From NCBI RefSeq assembly GCF_016735515.1, contig NZ_JAERQZ010000001.1, positions 992,001 through 1,056,000 on the forward strand: a DNA stretch of 64,000 nt. Direction: 5' to 3'. Of this stretch, positions 17,980 to 28,040 are shown piece after piece. The notes beneath the pieces were generated by a model that was not told the origin of the DNA, did not search any database, and was given only the letters and a program-made list of their open reading frames with translations. The translations under genes were made by a program, and so were the position numbers. The DNA is from Piscinibacter sp. HJYY11 (GTDB taxonomy: Bacteria > Pseudomonadota > Gammaproteobacteria > Burkholderiales > Burkholderiaceae_C). The first letter of the stretch is position 1. Every line of letters starts with the position of its first letter.

Positions 17980-19461
17980 TCAGGTCTTGAGCGCGAGCAG
18001 CACGGCGTTGGCGCAGACCATCATCAGCCAGCCGGGCAGCAGGCCGAAGATCAGCACGGCCGCACCGTTGAGCGAAAGCAGGATGCGAACGTCGCCGGTG
18101 CTGGTGATCGGGGCGGTTTCGACCGGCTCGTCGAAGTACATCACCTTGACCAGGCGCAGGTAGTAGAAGGCACCGATCAGCGACAGCACGACCGCGATCA
18201 CGGCCAGCCAGATGTAGAGCGAATCGTTGGTCGACACCAGGGACTGCAGCACCGCCAGCTTGGCGTAGAAGCCCACCGTCGGCGGGATACCGGCCAGCGA
18301 GAACATGAAGATCGCCATCACCGCGGCGTACCAGGGGCTGCGCCTGGCGAGGCCCTTGAAGTCGTCGATCTCTTCGCTTTCGAAGCCACGGCGCGACAGC
18401 AGCATGATGATGCCGAAGGTGCCGAGCGTGGTCAGCACGTAGCTCACCAGGTAGAACAGCGCCGATGAGTAGCCGTTGGCGGCCGAGAAGGTGTTGTTGG
18501 AGATCACCGTCGGCGTGAAGCCCAGGAGCATGAAGCCGATCTGCCCGATGGTCGAATAGGCCAGCATGCGCTTGAGGTTGCTCTGAGCGATGGCGGCCAG
18601 GTTGCCGATCACGAGCGACGCGACGGCGAGGAACATCAGCATCTGCTGCCAGTCGTTGGCCACGCCTGACATGCCCTCGACAAGCAGACGGAAAGTGATG
18701 GCGAAGGCCGCCAGCTTCGGCGCACCGGCGATCAGCAGCGTGACGGCAGTGGGTGCACCCTGGTACACGTCCGGGATCCACATGTGGAACGGCACCGCGC
18801 CGAGCTTGAACGCGAGGCCTGCCACGATGAACACCACGCCGAACACCAGCACCGCCTTGTTGATCTGCCCGGTGGCGATGGCTTCGAAGACCTTCGGGAT
18901 GTCGAGCGAGCCGGCGGCGCCGTACATCATCGACAGGCCGTAGAGCAGGAAGCCGCTGGCGAGTGCGCCCAGCACGAAGTACTTCATCGCCGCTTCGGTC
19001 GAGTCGGCATGGTCGCGGCGCAGCGCCGTCAGGGCATAGAGCGACAGCGACATCAGCTCCAGGCCCAGGTAGACCACGAGGAAGTTGTTGGCCGAGAGCA
19101 TGATCGAGATGCCCAGCAGCGAGAAGAGGCTCAGCGTGAAGAGCTCGCCCTTGAGGATCTCGCGGTGCTCGGCATACGGCCGCGCATAGGCCAGCGCGAT
19201 CATCACGGAGATGGTCGCGAACACACCCAGCAAGTGACCCAGCGGGTCGGTCACGACCATGCGCTGCATGCCGTAGATGGTGAAGCCGCCTTCGAAGTAC
19301 AGCCAGTGCATGACCGCCACGACGGCGAGCGTTGCTTGCGTCAGCAGGTAGGTCGGTGTGCGGCGCGGGTGCTTGACCCACAGGTCCACCATGGCCACCA
19401 CGCAGGCCATGCCCAGGAGCACGAGCTCGGGGTAGACGGCCAGCCAGTTCATGTCGTTCAT
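17980..19461 (-). CDS. nuoN: NADH-quinone oxidoreductase subunit N
   Basis: One of the three antiporter-like membrane subunits of respiratory complex I, 493 residues and about 14 helices. Family segments include SNLKRMLAYSTIGQIGFMLL and LSLAGIPPTVGFYAK, with conserved Lys and Glu within helices for proton pumping. It is the last gene of the nuo operon and is separated from nuoM by 40 bp carrying a 12-bp palindrome. Confidence 0.96.
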   Translation of the reverse strand: MNDMNWLAVYPELVLLGMACVVAMVDLWVKHPRRTPTYLLTQATLAVVAVMHWLYFEGGFTIYGMQRMVVTDPLGHLLGVFATISVMIALAYARPYAEHREILKGELFTLSLFSLLGISIMLSANNFLVVYLGLELMSLSLYALTALRRDHADSTEAAMKYFVLGALASGFLLYGLSMMYGAAGSLDIPKVFEAIATGQINKAVLVFGVVFIVAGLAFKLGAVPFHMWIPDVYQGAPTAVTLLIAGAPKLAAFAITFRLLVEGMSGVANDWQQMLMFLAVASLVIGNLAAIAQSNLKRMLAYSTIGQIGFMLLGFTPTVISNNTFSAANGYSSALFYLVSYVLTTLGTFGIIMLLSRRGFESEEIDDFKGLARRSPWYAAVMAIFMFSLAGIPPTVGFYAKLAVLQSLVSTNDSLYIWLAVIAVVLSLIGAFYYLRLVKVMYFDEPVETAPITSTGDVRILLSLNGAAVLIFGLLPGWLMMVCANAVLLALKT

Positions 19462-19484
19462 GTTCTTGCGCTCAGTTCAGCGTT

Positions 19485-19496
19485 GCTCAATTGAGC
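19485..19496. repeat. 12-bp palindrome flanked by direct repeats between nuoM and nuoN
   Basis: GCTCAATTGAGC is a perfect palindrome in the 40-bp spacer. On either side the 10-mer TCAGTTCAGC occurs as a direct repeat at 19472-19481 and 19502-19511; the second copy is the 3' end of nuoM including its stop codon. This looks like a small duplication of the nuoM end. Confidence 0.6.
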
Positions 19497-19501
19497 TTCC
19501 G

Positions 19502-20977
19502 TCAGTTCAGCTTGGAGATGGCCACGTGCTTCAGCAGCTCGGTCACGCTCACGTGCATGGTGTCGGTGAAGGGCTTGGGGTAGAGGCCCATCCAGAGCAC
19601 TGCCACGGCCAGCACGGCAAGCATCGCGAATTCGCGGGCATTGATGTCCTTCAGCGCGCGCACGTCTTCGTTGGCCACGGGGCCGAAGTAAACCCGCTTC
19701 ACCATCCACAGGTTGTAGGCCGCGCCGAACACCAGTGCAGTCGCGGCAAGTGCGGCCAGCCAGAAGTTCACCTTCACCGTGCCGAGGATGACCATCCACT
19801 CGCCGACGAAGCCACCGGTGCCCGGCAGGCCGCAGTTGGCCATCGCGAAGAAGACGGCGAAGGCGGTGAACTTGGGCATGGTGTTGACCACGCCGCCGTA
19901 GCTTGCGATCTCCCGCGAATGCACGCGGTCGTACAGCACGCCGATGCACAGGAACATGGCACCTGACACGAAGCCGTGCGAGATCATCTGCACAAGGCCG
20001 CCCGACACGCCGAGCTCGTTGAAGAGGAAGAAGCCCAGCGTCACGAAGCCCATGTGGGCGATCGACGAATAGGCCACCAGCTTCTTCATGTCCTGCTGCA
20101 CCAGCGCCACGAGGCCGATGTAGATCACGGCGATCAGCGACAGCGCGATGATCACCCAGGTCCACTTGTGCGAGGCGTCCGGGGTGATCGGCAGCGAGAA
20201 GCGCAGGAAGCCGTAGGCACCCAGCTTCAGCATGATGGCCGCCAGCACCACCGAGCCGCCGGTGGGTGCCTCGACGTGGGCGTCGGGCAGCCAGGTGTGC
20301 ACCGGCCACATCGGCACCTTCACCGCGAAGGCGGCGAAGAAGGCGAAGAAGAGCAAGGTCTGCTCACCGATCGTGAGCGGCACGTTGTGCCAGGTCTGGA
20401 TCTCAAAGCTGCTGCCCGACTTGAAGTACAGGAAGATCAGGGCGATCAGCATCAGCAGCGAGCCCGCCAGCGTGTACAGGAAGAACTTGAACGCCGCATA
20501 CACACGCCGCGGGCCGCCCCACACGCCGATGATGATGTACATCGGGATCAGCGTGGCCTCGAAGAAGACGTAGAACAGCAGGCCGTCGAGCGCGGAGAAC
20601 ACGCCAATCATGATCCCCGAGAGGATCAGGAAGGCCCCCATGTACTGATTCACGCGCTCGTCGATCACTTCCCACGCGGCGATGACCACGATGATGGTGA
20701 TGAAGGCAGTGAGCAGCACGAACCACACCGAGATGCCGTCCAGGCCCAGGTGGTAGCGCACCCGGAAGCGCTCGATCCAGGCGATGTTTTCCTGGAACTG
20801 CATCGCGGCGGTGGTGGAGTCGAAGCCCGTGATCAACGGGATCGTGACGAGGAAGCTGACGATGGCAGCGACGAGCGCCATCCAGCGAACGGCCTTGGCG
20901 TTTTCATCGCGGCCGAGCGCGAGCAGCAGGACGCCCGCGACGATCGGCAGCCAGATGGCGAGACTGATCAAACCCAT
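19502..20977 (-). CDS. nuoM: NADH-quinone oxidoreductase subunit M
   Basis: Antiporter-like membrane subunit of complex I, 491 residues. Recognisable parts are FEATLIPMYIIIGVWGG with the conserved Glu, VKVPMWPVHTWLPDAHVEAP, and KLVAYSSIAHMGFVTLG. It follows nuoL by 21 bp. Confidence 0.97.
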   Translation of the reverse strand: MGLISLAIWLPIVAGVLLLALGRDENAKAVRWMALVAAIVSFLVTIPLITGFDSTTAAMQFQENIAWIERFRVRYHLGLDGISVWFVLLTAFITIIVVIAAWEVIDERVNQYMGAFLILSGIMIGVFSALDGLLFYVFFEATLIPMYIIIGVWGGPRRVYAAFKFFLYTLAGSLLMLIALIFLYFKSGSSFEIQTWHNVPLTIGEQTLLFFAFFAAFAVKVPMWPVHTWLPDAHVEAPTGGSVVLAAIMLKLGAYGFLRFSLPITPDASHKWTWVIIALSLIAVIYIGLVALVQQDMKKLVAYSSIAHMGFVTLGFFLFNELGVSGGLVQMISHGFVSGAMFLCIGVLYDRVHSREIASYGGVVNTMPKFTAFAVFFAMANCGLPGTGGFVGEWMVILGTVKVNFWLAALAATALVFGAAYNLWMVKRVYFGPVANEDVRALKDINAREFAMLAVLAVAVLWMGLYPKPFTDTMHVSVTELLKHVAISKLN

Positions 20978-20998
20978 GTTCTTGTTCTCCGTGCCCGA

Positions 20999-23050
20999 TC
21001 AGCGTCCAAACAGGGCGCGGAGCAAAGCATCCAGCGCCGCGCCGAGGTTGGGCCACAACTGCCAGGTCATCAGGCCCAGCACGCCGAGGATCATGACCAG
21101 CGCATACCAGTACAGGCGCCCGGTCTGCACATTCCGCACCAGCGAGGCAACACCGCCCACGCCACGGGCCGTGCCGTTGATCAGCACACCATCGATCACC
21201 GCCGCATCGCCGCCCTTCCACAGGCCAGTGCCGAGCAGGCGCGCGCCTGCAGCCAGCACCTTCTCGTTGAAGGCGTCGAAGTAGTACTTGTTCTCGAGGA
21301 CGCGGTTGATGAAGCCGAACTTCGACTGGAACCAGGCCGGGATCTCGGGCTTGACCAGATAGAAAGCGTAGGCCGTGACCACACCGCCCAGCGCCAGCCA
21401 GAACGGCAGCGTCTGCAGGCCGTGCAGCGCCATGGCCCAGGCGCCGTGGAAGGCCGCGCCCATCTCCTTCATCGCATGGTGCTTGGTCGCGTCGACGAAG
21501 ATCGAGTCCTTGAAGAATTCGCCATACAGCATCGGCTGGATGGTCAGGTAGCCGATGAGGACCGAGGGGATGGCCAGCAACACGAGCGGCAGCCACACCA
21601 CCCAGGGCGATTCGTGCGGTGTGTGCGGCTCGTGGTGGCCGTGCTCGTCGTCATGGTGATCGTGTTCACCGGGGAACGGCTTGTGGTGGAAGTGCTCCTT
21701 GCCGTGGAAGACGAGGAAGTACATCCGGAATGAGTAGAACGCCGTCACGAACACGCCCGCCACCACTGCGAAGTACGCGAACTGCGCGCCCCACAGGTGG
21801 CTCTCGTGCACCGCCTCGATGATGCTGTCCTTCGAGTAGAAGCCCGAGAACAGCGGCGTGCCGATCAGTGCCAGCGAACCGAGCAGCGAGGTGATCCAGG
21901 TGATCGGCATGTACTTGCGCAGGCCGCCCATGTTGCGGATGTCCTGGTCGTGGTGCATGCCGATGATCACCGAGCCCGCGGCGAGGAACAGCAGCGCCTT
22001 GAAGAAGGCGTGCGTCATCAGGTGGAAGACGGCGACCGAGTAGGCCGAGGCGCCGAGCGCCACCGTCATGTAGCCCAGCTGCGAGAGCGTGGAGTACGCG
22101 ACGACGCGCTTGATGTCGTTCTGGATGATGCCGAGGAAGCCCATGAAGAGCGCCGTGATGGCACCGATCACGAGGATGAAGCTCAGCGCCGTGTCCGACA
22201 GCTCGAACAGCGGCGACATGCGCGCCACCATGAAGATGCCGGCCGTGACCATGGTCGCCGCGTGGATCAGCGCGGAGATCGGCGTCGGGCCTTCCATCGA
22301 GTCGGGCAGCCACACGTGCAGCGGGAACTGCGCGCTCTTGCCCATCGCACCGATGAAGAGGCAGATGCAGGTGACGGTGATGAGCATCCACTCGGTGCCC
22401 GGGAAGGTGAGCTTGGCGAGGTCGCCGGCCCGGGCGAAGGTCTCGCTGTAGTTCAGCGTGCCGGCGTAGGCCACGATCAGGCCGATGCCGAGGATGAAGC
22501 CGAAGTCGCCGACCCGGTTGACCAGGAAGGCCTTCATGTTGGCGAAGATCGCCGTGGGCTTGGTGTACCAGAAGCCGATCAGCAGGTACGACACCAGGCC
22601 CACCGCTTCCCAGCCGAAGAAGAGCTGCAGGAAGTTGTTGCTCATCACGAGCATCAACATCGAGAAAGTGAAGAGCGAGATGTACGAGAAGAAACGCTGG
22701 TAGCCGGCGTCTTCTTCCATGTAGCCGATGGTGTAGATGTGCACCATCAGCGACACGAAGGTCACCACGCACATCATCATGGCCGACAGGCCGTCGATCA
22801 GGAAGCCGACTTCCATCTTCAGGCCGCCGAGCACCATCCACTCGTAGACGGTGGCGTTGAAGCGGGCGCCGTCGATCACGTCCTTCAGCACGAAGGCCGA
22901 GATGATGAACGACACCAGCACGCCCAGGATGGTCGCGATATGGCTTCCGCGGCGGCCGATCGCCTTGCCGAAGAAGCCGGCGAGGATGGCACCGGCCAAC
23001 GGTGCCAGCGGAACGGCGAGCAGCAGGTTCGGGTTCAAAGTCGCGCTCAT
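20999..23050 (-). CDS. nuoL: NADH-quinone oxidoreductase subunit L
   Basis: The distal antiporter-like subunit of complex I, 683 residues, with the long lateral helix at the C-terminus. It shows LFIGAMGKSAQFPLHVWLPD and SMEGPTPISALIHAATMVTA, the most conserved parts of this family. A loop at about 460-480 is unusually rich in His, Asp and Glu, with many histidines between the last antiporter helix and the lateral arm; this could bind metal, or may simply be a hydrophilic linker. It lies 4 bp after nuoK. Confidence 0.97.
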   Translation of the reverse strand: MSATLNPNLLLAVPLAPLAGAILAGFFGKAIGRRGSHIATILGVLVSFIISAFVLKDVIDGARFNATVYEWMVLGGLKMEVGFLIDGLSAMMMCVVTFVSLMVHIYTIGYMEEDAGYQRFFSYISLFTFSMLMLVMSNNFLQLFFGWEAVGLVSYLLIGFWYTKPTAIFANMKAFLVNRVGDFGFILGIGLIVAYAGTLNYSETFARAGDLAKLTFPGTEWMLITVTCICLFIGAMGKSAQFPLHVWLPDSMEGPTPISALIHAATMVTAGIFMVARMSPLFELSDTALSFILVIGAITALFMGFLGIIQNDIKRVVAYSTLSQLGYMTVALGASAYSVAVFHLMTHAFFKALLFLAAGSVIIGMHHDQDIRNMGGLRKYMPITWITSLLGSLALIGTPLFSGFYSKDSIIEAVHESHLWGAQFAYFAVVAGVFVTAFYSFRMYFLVFHGKEHFHHKPFPGEHDHHDDEHGHHEPHTPHESPWVVWLPLVLLAIPSVLIGYLTIQPMLYGEFFKDSIFVDATKHHAMKEMGAAFHGAWAMALHGLQTLPFWLALGGVVTAYAFYLVKPEIPAWFQSKFGFINRVLENKYYFDAFNEKVLAAGARLLGTGLWKGGDAAVIDGVLINGTARGVGGVASLVRNVQTGRLYWYALVMILGVLGLMTWQLWPNLGAALDALLRALFGR

Positions 23051-23054
23051 GCCA

Positions 23055-23381
23055 TCAACCCTTCAGCGTGTCGAGCTCGTCGACGTTGATGTTGGAGCGG
23101 TTGCGGAACAACACCACCAGGATCGCGAGGCCGATCGCCGACTCGGCGGCGGCCACGGTGAGGATGAAGAACACGAACACTTGCCCGGCCATGTCGCCCA
23201 GGTAGTGCGAGAAGGCGACGAAGTTCAGGTTGACCGCCAGCAGCATCAGCTCGATGGCCATCAGCAGCACGATCAGGTTCTTGCGGTTGAGGAAGATTCC
23301 GATCACCGACAGAGCGAAGAGAATCGCGCCCAGCGTCAGGTAATGCCCCAGCGCAACCGGGCCGGCAAAGAGGCTTGTCAT
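23055..23381 (-). CDS. nuoK: NADH-quinone oxidoreductase subunit K
   Basis: A small three-helix membrane subunit of complex I, 108 residues. The conserved Glu of helix 2 is in [17 protein letters not shown] and that of helix 3 in [14 protein letters not shown]. The ATG at 23381 overlaps the nuoJ stop codon, so the two are coupled. Confidence 0.97.
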   Translation of the reverse strand: MTSLFAGPVALGHYLTLGAILFALSVIGIFLNRKNLIVLLMAIELMLLAVNLNFVAFSHYLGDMAGQVFVFFILTVAAAESAIGLAILVVLFRNRSNINVDELDTLKG

Positions 23382-24019
23382 TTGGTCTCTCCTGCGGGCG
23401 GGGCGGGGGGCGCAGGCGGAGGCTCCACGACCGGCTGCATCTTCACGATGCGCAGGCGGTCGGCCTTCTTCACCTTGACCTGTTGCGACGCGTCGATCGC
23501 CTTGCTGTCCTTGCGCTGGCGCAGCGTCAACGCAATGGCCGCGATGATGGCGACAAGCAGCACGAGCGCCGCGATCTGCAGGGGGTATAGGTACTGGGTG
23601 TAGATCTCGATGCCGAGCAGCTTGGTGTTGCCCATCGCGATCGACTTGGCATCGGCCGGCGGCGCGTTGACAACGTCGAAGCCCGGGATGAGCACGAGTG
23701 CCATCTCGAGCACGATCACCACGCCGACGATGGCCGCCACGGGGAAGTGCTTCCAGAAGCCGACGCGCAATGCATCGACATTGATGTCGAGCATCATCAC
23801 CACGAAGAGGAACAGCACCATCACCGCGCCCACGTAGACGAGCACGAGCGAGATGGCGAGGAACTCGGCGCGCAGCAGCAGCCAGACGCACGAGGCGGAG
23901 AAGAAGGCAAGCACGAGGAAGAGCGCAGAGTGCACGGCGCTGCGTGCGGTGATCACGCGAAACGCGGCGACCAGCAGCACGGCAGAAAAGACGTAGAAGA
24001 GCGCGGTGGATGTATCCAT
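23378..24019 (-). CDS. nuoJ: NADH-quinone oxidoreductase subunit J
   Basis: A five-helix membrane subunit of complex I, 213 residues. The helix 3 segment [16 protein letters not shown] is the classic NuoJ signature. The tail after the last helix is long and basic, ending in a Pro-rich stretch [11 protein letters not shown]. It lies 47 bp after nuoI, and that spacer forms a strong hairpin. Confidence 0.96.
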   Translation of the reverse strand: MDTSTALFYVFSAVLLVAAFRVITARSAVHSALFLVLAFFSASCVWLLLRAEFLAISLVLVYVGAVMVLFLFVVMMLDINVDALRVGFWKHFPVAAIVGVVIVLEMALVLIPGFDVVNAPPADAKSIAMGNTKLLGIEIYTQYLYPLQIAALVLLVAIIAAIALTLRQRKDSKAIDASQQVKVKKADRLRIVKMQPVVEPPPAPPAPPAGETK

Positions 24020-24038
24020 GTGGTTCTTGTGACGGTCA

Positions 24039-24072
24039 CGCTGACCGGGCCTTGCGGCCCGCTGGGTCAGCG
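24039..24072 (-). other. Strong intercistronic hairpin between nuoI and nuoJ
   Basis: CGCTGACC and GGTCAGCG (8 bp), continued by GGGCC/GGCCC around a TTGC loop with a 4-base bulge, make a stem-loop of 13 pairs. It spans the nuoI stop codon and the first part of the 47-bp spacer. There is no T tract, so it is more likely an mRNA stability or processing element than a terminator. Confidence 0.55.
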
Positions 24073-24564
24073 ATAGCGCGCGTCAGCCTCCTTGTTGGCC
24101 GCGATTTCTTTCTCGTAGCGGTCACCCACGGCCAGCAGCATGTCCTTGGTGAAGTACAGGTCGCCGCGCTTCTCGCCGTGGTATTCGAAGATGTGGGTCT
24201 CGACGATCGAATCCACCGGGCAGCTCTCTTCGCAGAAGCCGCAGAAGATGCACTTGGTCAGGTCGATGTCATAGCGGGTGGTGCGACGCGAGCCGTCATC
24301 ACGGATGTCCGACTCGATCGTGATCGCCAGCGCCGGGCACACCGCTTCGCACAGCTTGCAGGCGATGCAGCGCTCTTCACCATTCTCATAACGGCGAAGC
24401 GCGTGCAAGCCGCGGAAACGCGGCGACAGCGGCGTCTTCTCTTCCGGGAACTGCACGGTGATCGTGCGCGACAGGAAGTGGCGGCCGGTCAGGGCCATGC
24501 CTTTGAAAAGCTCGGTGAGCAGGAAGCTCGAAAACAGGTTCTTGACGGATGCAACAGCGCTCAT
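24067..24564 (-). CDS. nuoI: NADH-quinone oxidoreductase subunit I
   Basis: The peripheral-arm subunit with two [4Fe-4S] clusters (N6a, N6b), 165 residues. Cys66, 69, 72 and 76 in [12 protein letters not shown], and Cys105, 108, 111 and 115 in [12 protein letters not shown], are all present. It lies 15 bp after nuoH. Confidence 0.98.
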   Translation of the reverse strand: MSAVASVKNLFSSFLLTELFKGMALTGRHFLSRTITVQFPEEKTPLSPRFRGLHALRRYENGEERCIACKLCEAVCPALAITIESDIRDDGSRRTTRYDIDLTKCIFCGFCEESCPVDSIVETHIFEYHGEKRGDLYFTKDMLLAVGDRYEKEIAANKEADARYR

Positions 24565-24579
24565 GGCATTGCCCTCTGA

Positions 24580-25674
24580 TTACTTCCAAATATTCCAGGG
24601 GGACTGGATCCAGAGACCCACGACCACGAGCCACACGAGCGTGACGGGGATGAAGATCTTCCAGCCCAGACGCATGATCTGGTCGTAGCGGTAGCGCGGG
24701 AAGGTCGAGCGCACCCACAGGAAGATGGTCACCACGACGAAGGTCTTGCCGAAGAGCCAGAACCAGTCCCAGAACCACGAGGTGGCTTCGATCCAGGCCG
24801 GCGTCTGCATGCCGATCGCCGAGAACGAGATCGGCGCGAGCCAGCCGCCGAGGAACATGGTCACGGCCAGCGCCGAGACGAGGATCATGTTGGCGTACTC
24901 GGCCAGGAAGAACATGGCGAAGGCCATGCCCGAGTACTCGATCATGTGGCCGGCGACGATTTCGGATTCGCCTTCGACCACGTCGAACGGGTGGCGGTTG
25001 GTTTCTGCCAGGCCCGAGATGAAGTAGACGACGAAGATCGGCAGCAGCGGCAGCCAGTTCCACGACAGGAAGTTCCAGCCCGCCGATGCGAAGGTGCCCT
25101 TGTTCTGGCCGAGCACGATGTCGGTCATGTTGAGGCTGGCCGAGACCATCAGCACCACGACGAGCGCAAAGCCCATCGCGATCTCGTAGCTCACCATCTG
25201 CGCCGACGCTCGCAGCGCGCCGAGGAAGGCGTACTTCGAGTTGGAGGCCCAGCCGGCGATGATGACGCCGTAGACCTCCATCGAGGTGATCGCCATCAGG
25301 AACAGCAGGCCGGCATTGATGTTCGACACCGCCTTCTCGGGACCGAAGGGCACGACCGCCCAGGCCGCCAGCGCCGGCATGATGGTCATGATCGGGCCGA
25401 GCAGGAAGAGGCCCTTGTTGGCAGCGGTCGGGAGGATGATCTCCTTGAAGATCAGCTTCACCGCATCGGCGATCGGCGTCAGCAGGCCCCACGGGCCCAC
25501 GCGGTTGGGACCGGGGCGGATCTGCGTCCAGCCGATGGCCTTGCGCTCCCAGAGCGTGAGGTAGGCGACGCAGATCATCAGCGGTGCGACGAGCGCGATG
25601 ATCTTGATCAGGCTCCAGGCCACGGCCCAGGTGTTGGGGTAGGCCTGGGTGAACTGGTTGAACAAGTCGACCAT
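24580..25674 (-). CDS. nuoH: NADH-quinone oxidoreductase subunit H
   Basis: The membrane subunit at the quinone site of complex I, 364 residues and about eight helices. Signatures are [20 protein letters not shown] and [20 protein letters not shown], with the conserved charged loop. I chose the ATG at 25674 (MVDLFN), two bases past the nuoG stop region; a longer frame upstream is inside nuoG. Confidence 0.97.
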   Translation of the reverse strand: MVDLFNQFTQAYPNTWAVAWSLIKIIALVAPLMICVAYLTLWERKAIGWTQIRPGPNRVGPWGLLTPIADAVKLIFKEIILPTAANKGLFLLGPIMTIMPALAAWAVVPFGPEKAVSNINAGLLFLMAITSMEVYGVIIAGWASNSKYAFLGALRASAQMVSYEIAMGFALVVVLMVSASLNMTDIVLGQNKGTFASAGWNFLSWNWLPLLPIFVVYFISGLAETNRHPFDVVEGESEIVAGHMIEYSGMAFAMFFLAEYANMILVSALAVTMFLGGWLAPISFSAIGMQTPAWIEATSWFWDWFWLFGKTFVVVTIFLWVRSTFPRYRYDQIMRLGWKIFIPVTLVWLVVVGLWIQSPWNIWK

Positions 25675-25676
25675 GG

Positions 25677-28016
25677 TCAGGCCTTCTCCACGGTGATGGC
25701 ACCGAACATCGCGCCGAGCGACGCGGTGCACGGGTGGCCGGCCGGCACACGCACGGCGGTGGCCGCGAGCGTGGCGTCAAGACGAGCAGGCAGCACGGCC
25801 TGCGCCTTGCCCTGCGCAACGCGCACGGAGGCGCCTTCACTCAAACCGAGTTGCAGCCAGAGGGCAGACGGGATGTCGGCCACCGGCGGTTTGGCATCGG
25901 CGGTGAGCTGCAGCGAGGGGGCGCGACGCACCAGCGGGTCAGTGCAGTAGATCGGCACATCAGCGATGCGCTCGAGGCCGGGTGTGGCCGTCGGTGCAGC
26001 CGCCCGTGCGGCAGCAGGCTTGTTGCTCAGGCGACCGGCAACGGTGCTCAGATCACCCAGCGCTTCGGCCTTCACCTCTTCCGAGGTTTCGAACTCGAAG
26101 CCCTTCAGGCCGAGCATGTTGCCAAGCACGCGCAGCACCTTCCACGCGGGACGGGTGTCGCCGAGCGGGCGCACCACGCCGTGGAAGCTTTGCACGCGAC
26201 CTTCGGCGTTGACGAAGGTGCCCGAGGTCTCGGTGAACGGGGAGATGGGCAGCAGCACGTCGGCGTTGTCGACGGCGGCGTTCTTGAACGAGGTCAGCGC
26301 GACCACCATCTGAGCACCGTTCAGCGCTTCACGGGCGGCAGCCGGGTTGGCGGCGTCGTAGGCCGGTTCGGCGTTGAGCAGCAGGGCCGCCTTCAGCCCG
26401 CCGGTCGACAGCATCTGACCGGCGTTCAGGCCGCCGCTGCCGGGCAGCGCGTTGACGAGCTGTGCGCCGACGGTGTTGGCCGCATCGGTCAGATAGCCGA
26501 CAGACGCCCCGGTCTGCTCGCCGATCCACTGCGCGAGCGACAGCAATTGACTGGCTTGCGGGTGCTGCGCGGCGGCATTGCCGAGCAGCACGGCCTTGCG
26601 TTCGCCGGCCAGCAATGCGGCGGCGATGGCCTTGGCCGCATCGGTCGTTTCAGCCTGCACGGGTGCAGCGATGCCCTTGCTGGCGGCGACGGCGCTGGCC
26701 ACTTCGGCCAGCGCCTGTGCCCACAGGTTCGGGGCGACGATGAGGTCGTTCGCGGTCGGGATCAGCCAGTCATCGGCCACGGCGTTGATGCGCGACACCT
26801 TGGCGCCCTTGCGCGCAGCCTGCCGGATGCGCTGGGCGAAGAGCGGGTGGTCCTTGCGCAGGAACGAACCCACCACCAGCGCGCTTTGCAGCGTGGAGAG
26901 AGAGGCGATGGAAGTGCCAAGCCATCGAGCCGTAGGCGAGCCGGACGACACGCCGCCCACATTGGCGAAGTCAGCGTGACGCAGGCGGTAATCGATGTTC
27001 TCGCTGCCGAGCCCACGCACCAGCTTTGCCAGCAGGTGCAATTCTTCAGTGGTGCTGTTGGCGGAGCCCAAGGCGCCGATGGCCTTGGCACCATGGTCGG
27101 TCTTGATCTGCTTCAGACCGTTGGCGACGTATTCGAGCGCGGTCGTCCAGTCGACCGTCTTCCACTCGCCGCCCTGCTTGAGCATGGGGGCGGTCAGGCG
27201 GTCTTCGCTGTTGACGGCTTCGTACGAGAAACGGTCGCGGTCGGCGAGCCAGCACTCGTTGACGTCTTCGTTCTCAAGCGGCACCACCCGAAGGACCTTG
27301 TGGTTCTTGACCTGGACGATCAGGTTGGCGCCAGTGCCGTCATGCGGGCTCACGCTCTTGCGGCGCGACAGCTCCCACGTACGGGCGCTGTAACGGAAAG
27401 GCTTGCTGGTGATCGCGCCGACCGGGCACAGGTCGATCATGTTGCCCGACAGCTCGGAGTCGACGGTGTCGCCGGTGATGGTGGTGATCTCGGAGTGCTC
27501 CCCCCGGTGCACCATGCCCAACTCCATGATGCCGGCCACTTCCTGGCCGAAGCGCACGCAGCGGGTGCAATGGATGCAGCGGCTCATCTCCTCCATCGAG
27601 AGCAGCGGGCCGACTTCCTTGTGGAAGACGACGCGCTTCTCTTCGGTGTAGCGGGAGGACGATCCGCCGTAGCCCACGGCCAGGTCTTGCAGCTGGCACT
27701 CGCCGCCCTGGTCGCAGATCGGGCAGTCGAGCGGGTGGTTGATCAGCAGGAACTCCATCACGCCCTGCTGGGCCTTGATCGCCTTGTCGCTCTTGGTGCG
27801 GACGATCATGCCCTGCGTCACCGGCGTGGCGCAGGCGGGCATGGGCTTCGGGGCCTTCTCCACCTCGACCAGGCACATGCGGCAGTTGGCAGCGATGGAG
27901 AGCTTCTTGTGATAGCAGAAGTGCGGGATGTAGGTGCCGGCCTTGTCGGCTGCATGCATCACCATGCTGCCTTCGGCGACCTCTACCTTCTTCCCGTCGA
28001 GTTCGATTTCGATCAT
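25677..28016 (-). CDS. nuoG: NADH-quinone oxidoreductase subunit G
   Basis: The large Fe-S subunit of the peripheral arm, 779 residues. The [2Fe-2S] site uses Cys34, 45, 48 and 62 near the start; the following [4Fe-4S] ligands lie in [12 protein letters not shown] and the downstream LCPVGAIT segment. The second half is the molybdopterin-oxidoreductase-like domain with no cofactor. It passes electrons from NuoF/E to NuoI. Confidence 0.97.
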   Translation of the reverse strand: MIEIELDGKKVEVAEGSMVMHAADKAGTYIPHFCYHKKLSIAANCRMCLVEVEKAPKPMPACATPVTQGMIVRTKSDKAIKAQQGVMEFLLINHPLDCPICDQGGECQLQDLAVGYGGSSSRYTEEKRVVFHKEVGPLLSMEEMSRCIHCTRCVRFGQEVAGIMELGMVHRGEHSEITTITGDTVDSELSGNMIDLCPVGAITSKPFRYSARTWELSRRKSVSPHDGTGANLIVQVKNHKVLRVVPLENEDVNECWLADRDRFSYEAVNSEDRLTAPMLKQGGEWKTVDWTTALEYVANGLKQIKTDHGAKAIGALGSANSTTEELHLLAKLVRGLGSENIDYRLRHADFANVGGVSSGSPTARWLGTSIASLSTLQSALVVGSFLRKDHPLFAQRIRQAARKGAKVSRINAVADDWLIPTANDLIVAPNLWAQALAEVASAVAASKGIAAPVQAETTDAAKAIAAALLAGERKAVLLGNAAAQHPQASQLLSLAQWIGEQTGASVGYLTDAANTVGAQLVNALPGSGGLNAGQMLSTGGLKAALLLNAEPAYDAANPAAAREALNGAQMVVALTSFKNAAVDNADVLLPISPFTETSGTFVNAEGRVQSFHGVVRPLGDTRPAWKVLRVLGNMLGLKGFEFETSEEVKAEALGDLSTVAGRLSNKPAAARAAAPTATPGLERIADVPIYCTDPLVRRAPSLQLTADAKPPVADIPSALWLQLGLSEGASVRVAQGKAQAVLPARLDATLAATAVRVPAGHPCTASLGAMFGAITVEKA

Positions 28017-28040
28017 GTCGTGTTGCCTTGGGGGCCCGCG

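Noticed and set aside
19976..21733. Long plus-strand frames antisense to nuoM and nuoL
   Set aside because: The composition is repeated His/Arg/Gln/Asp with no fold, and the real genes are on the other strand.
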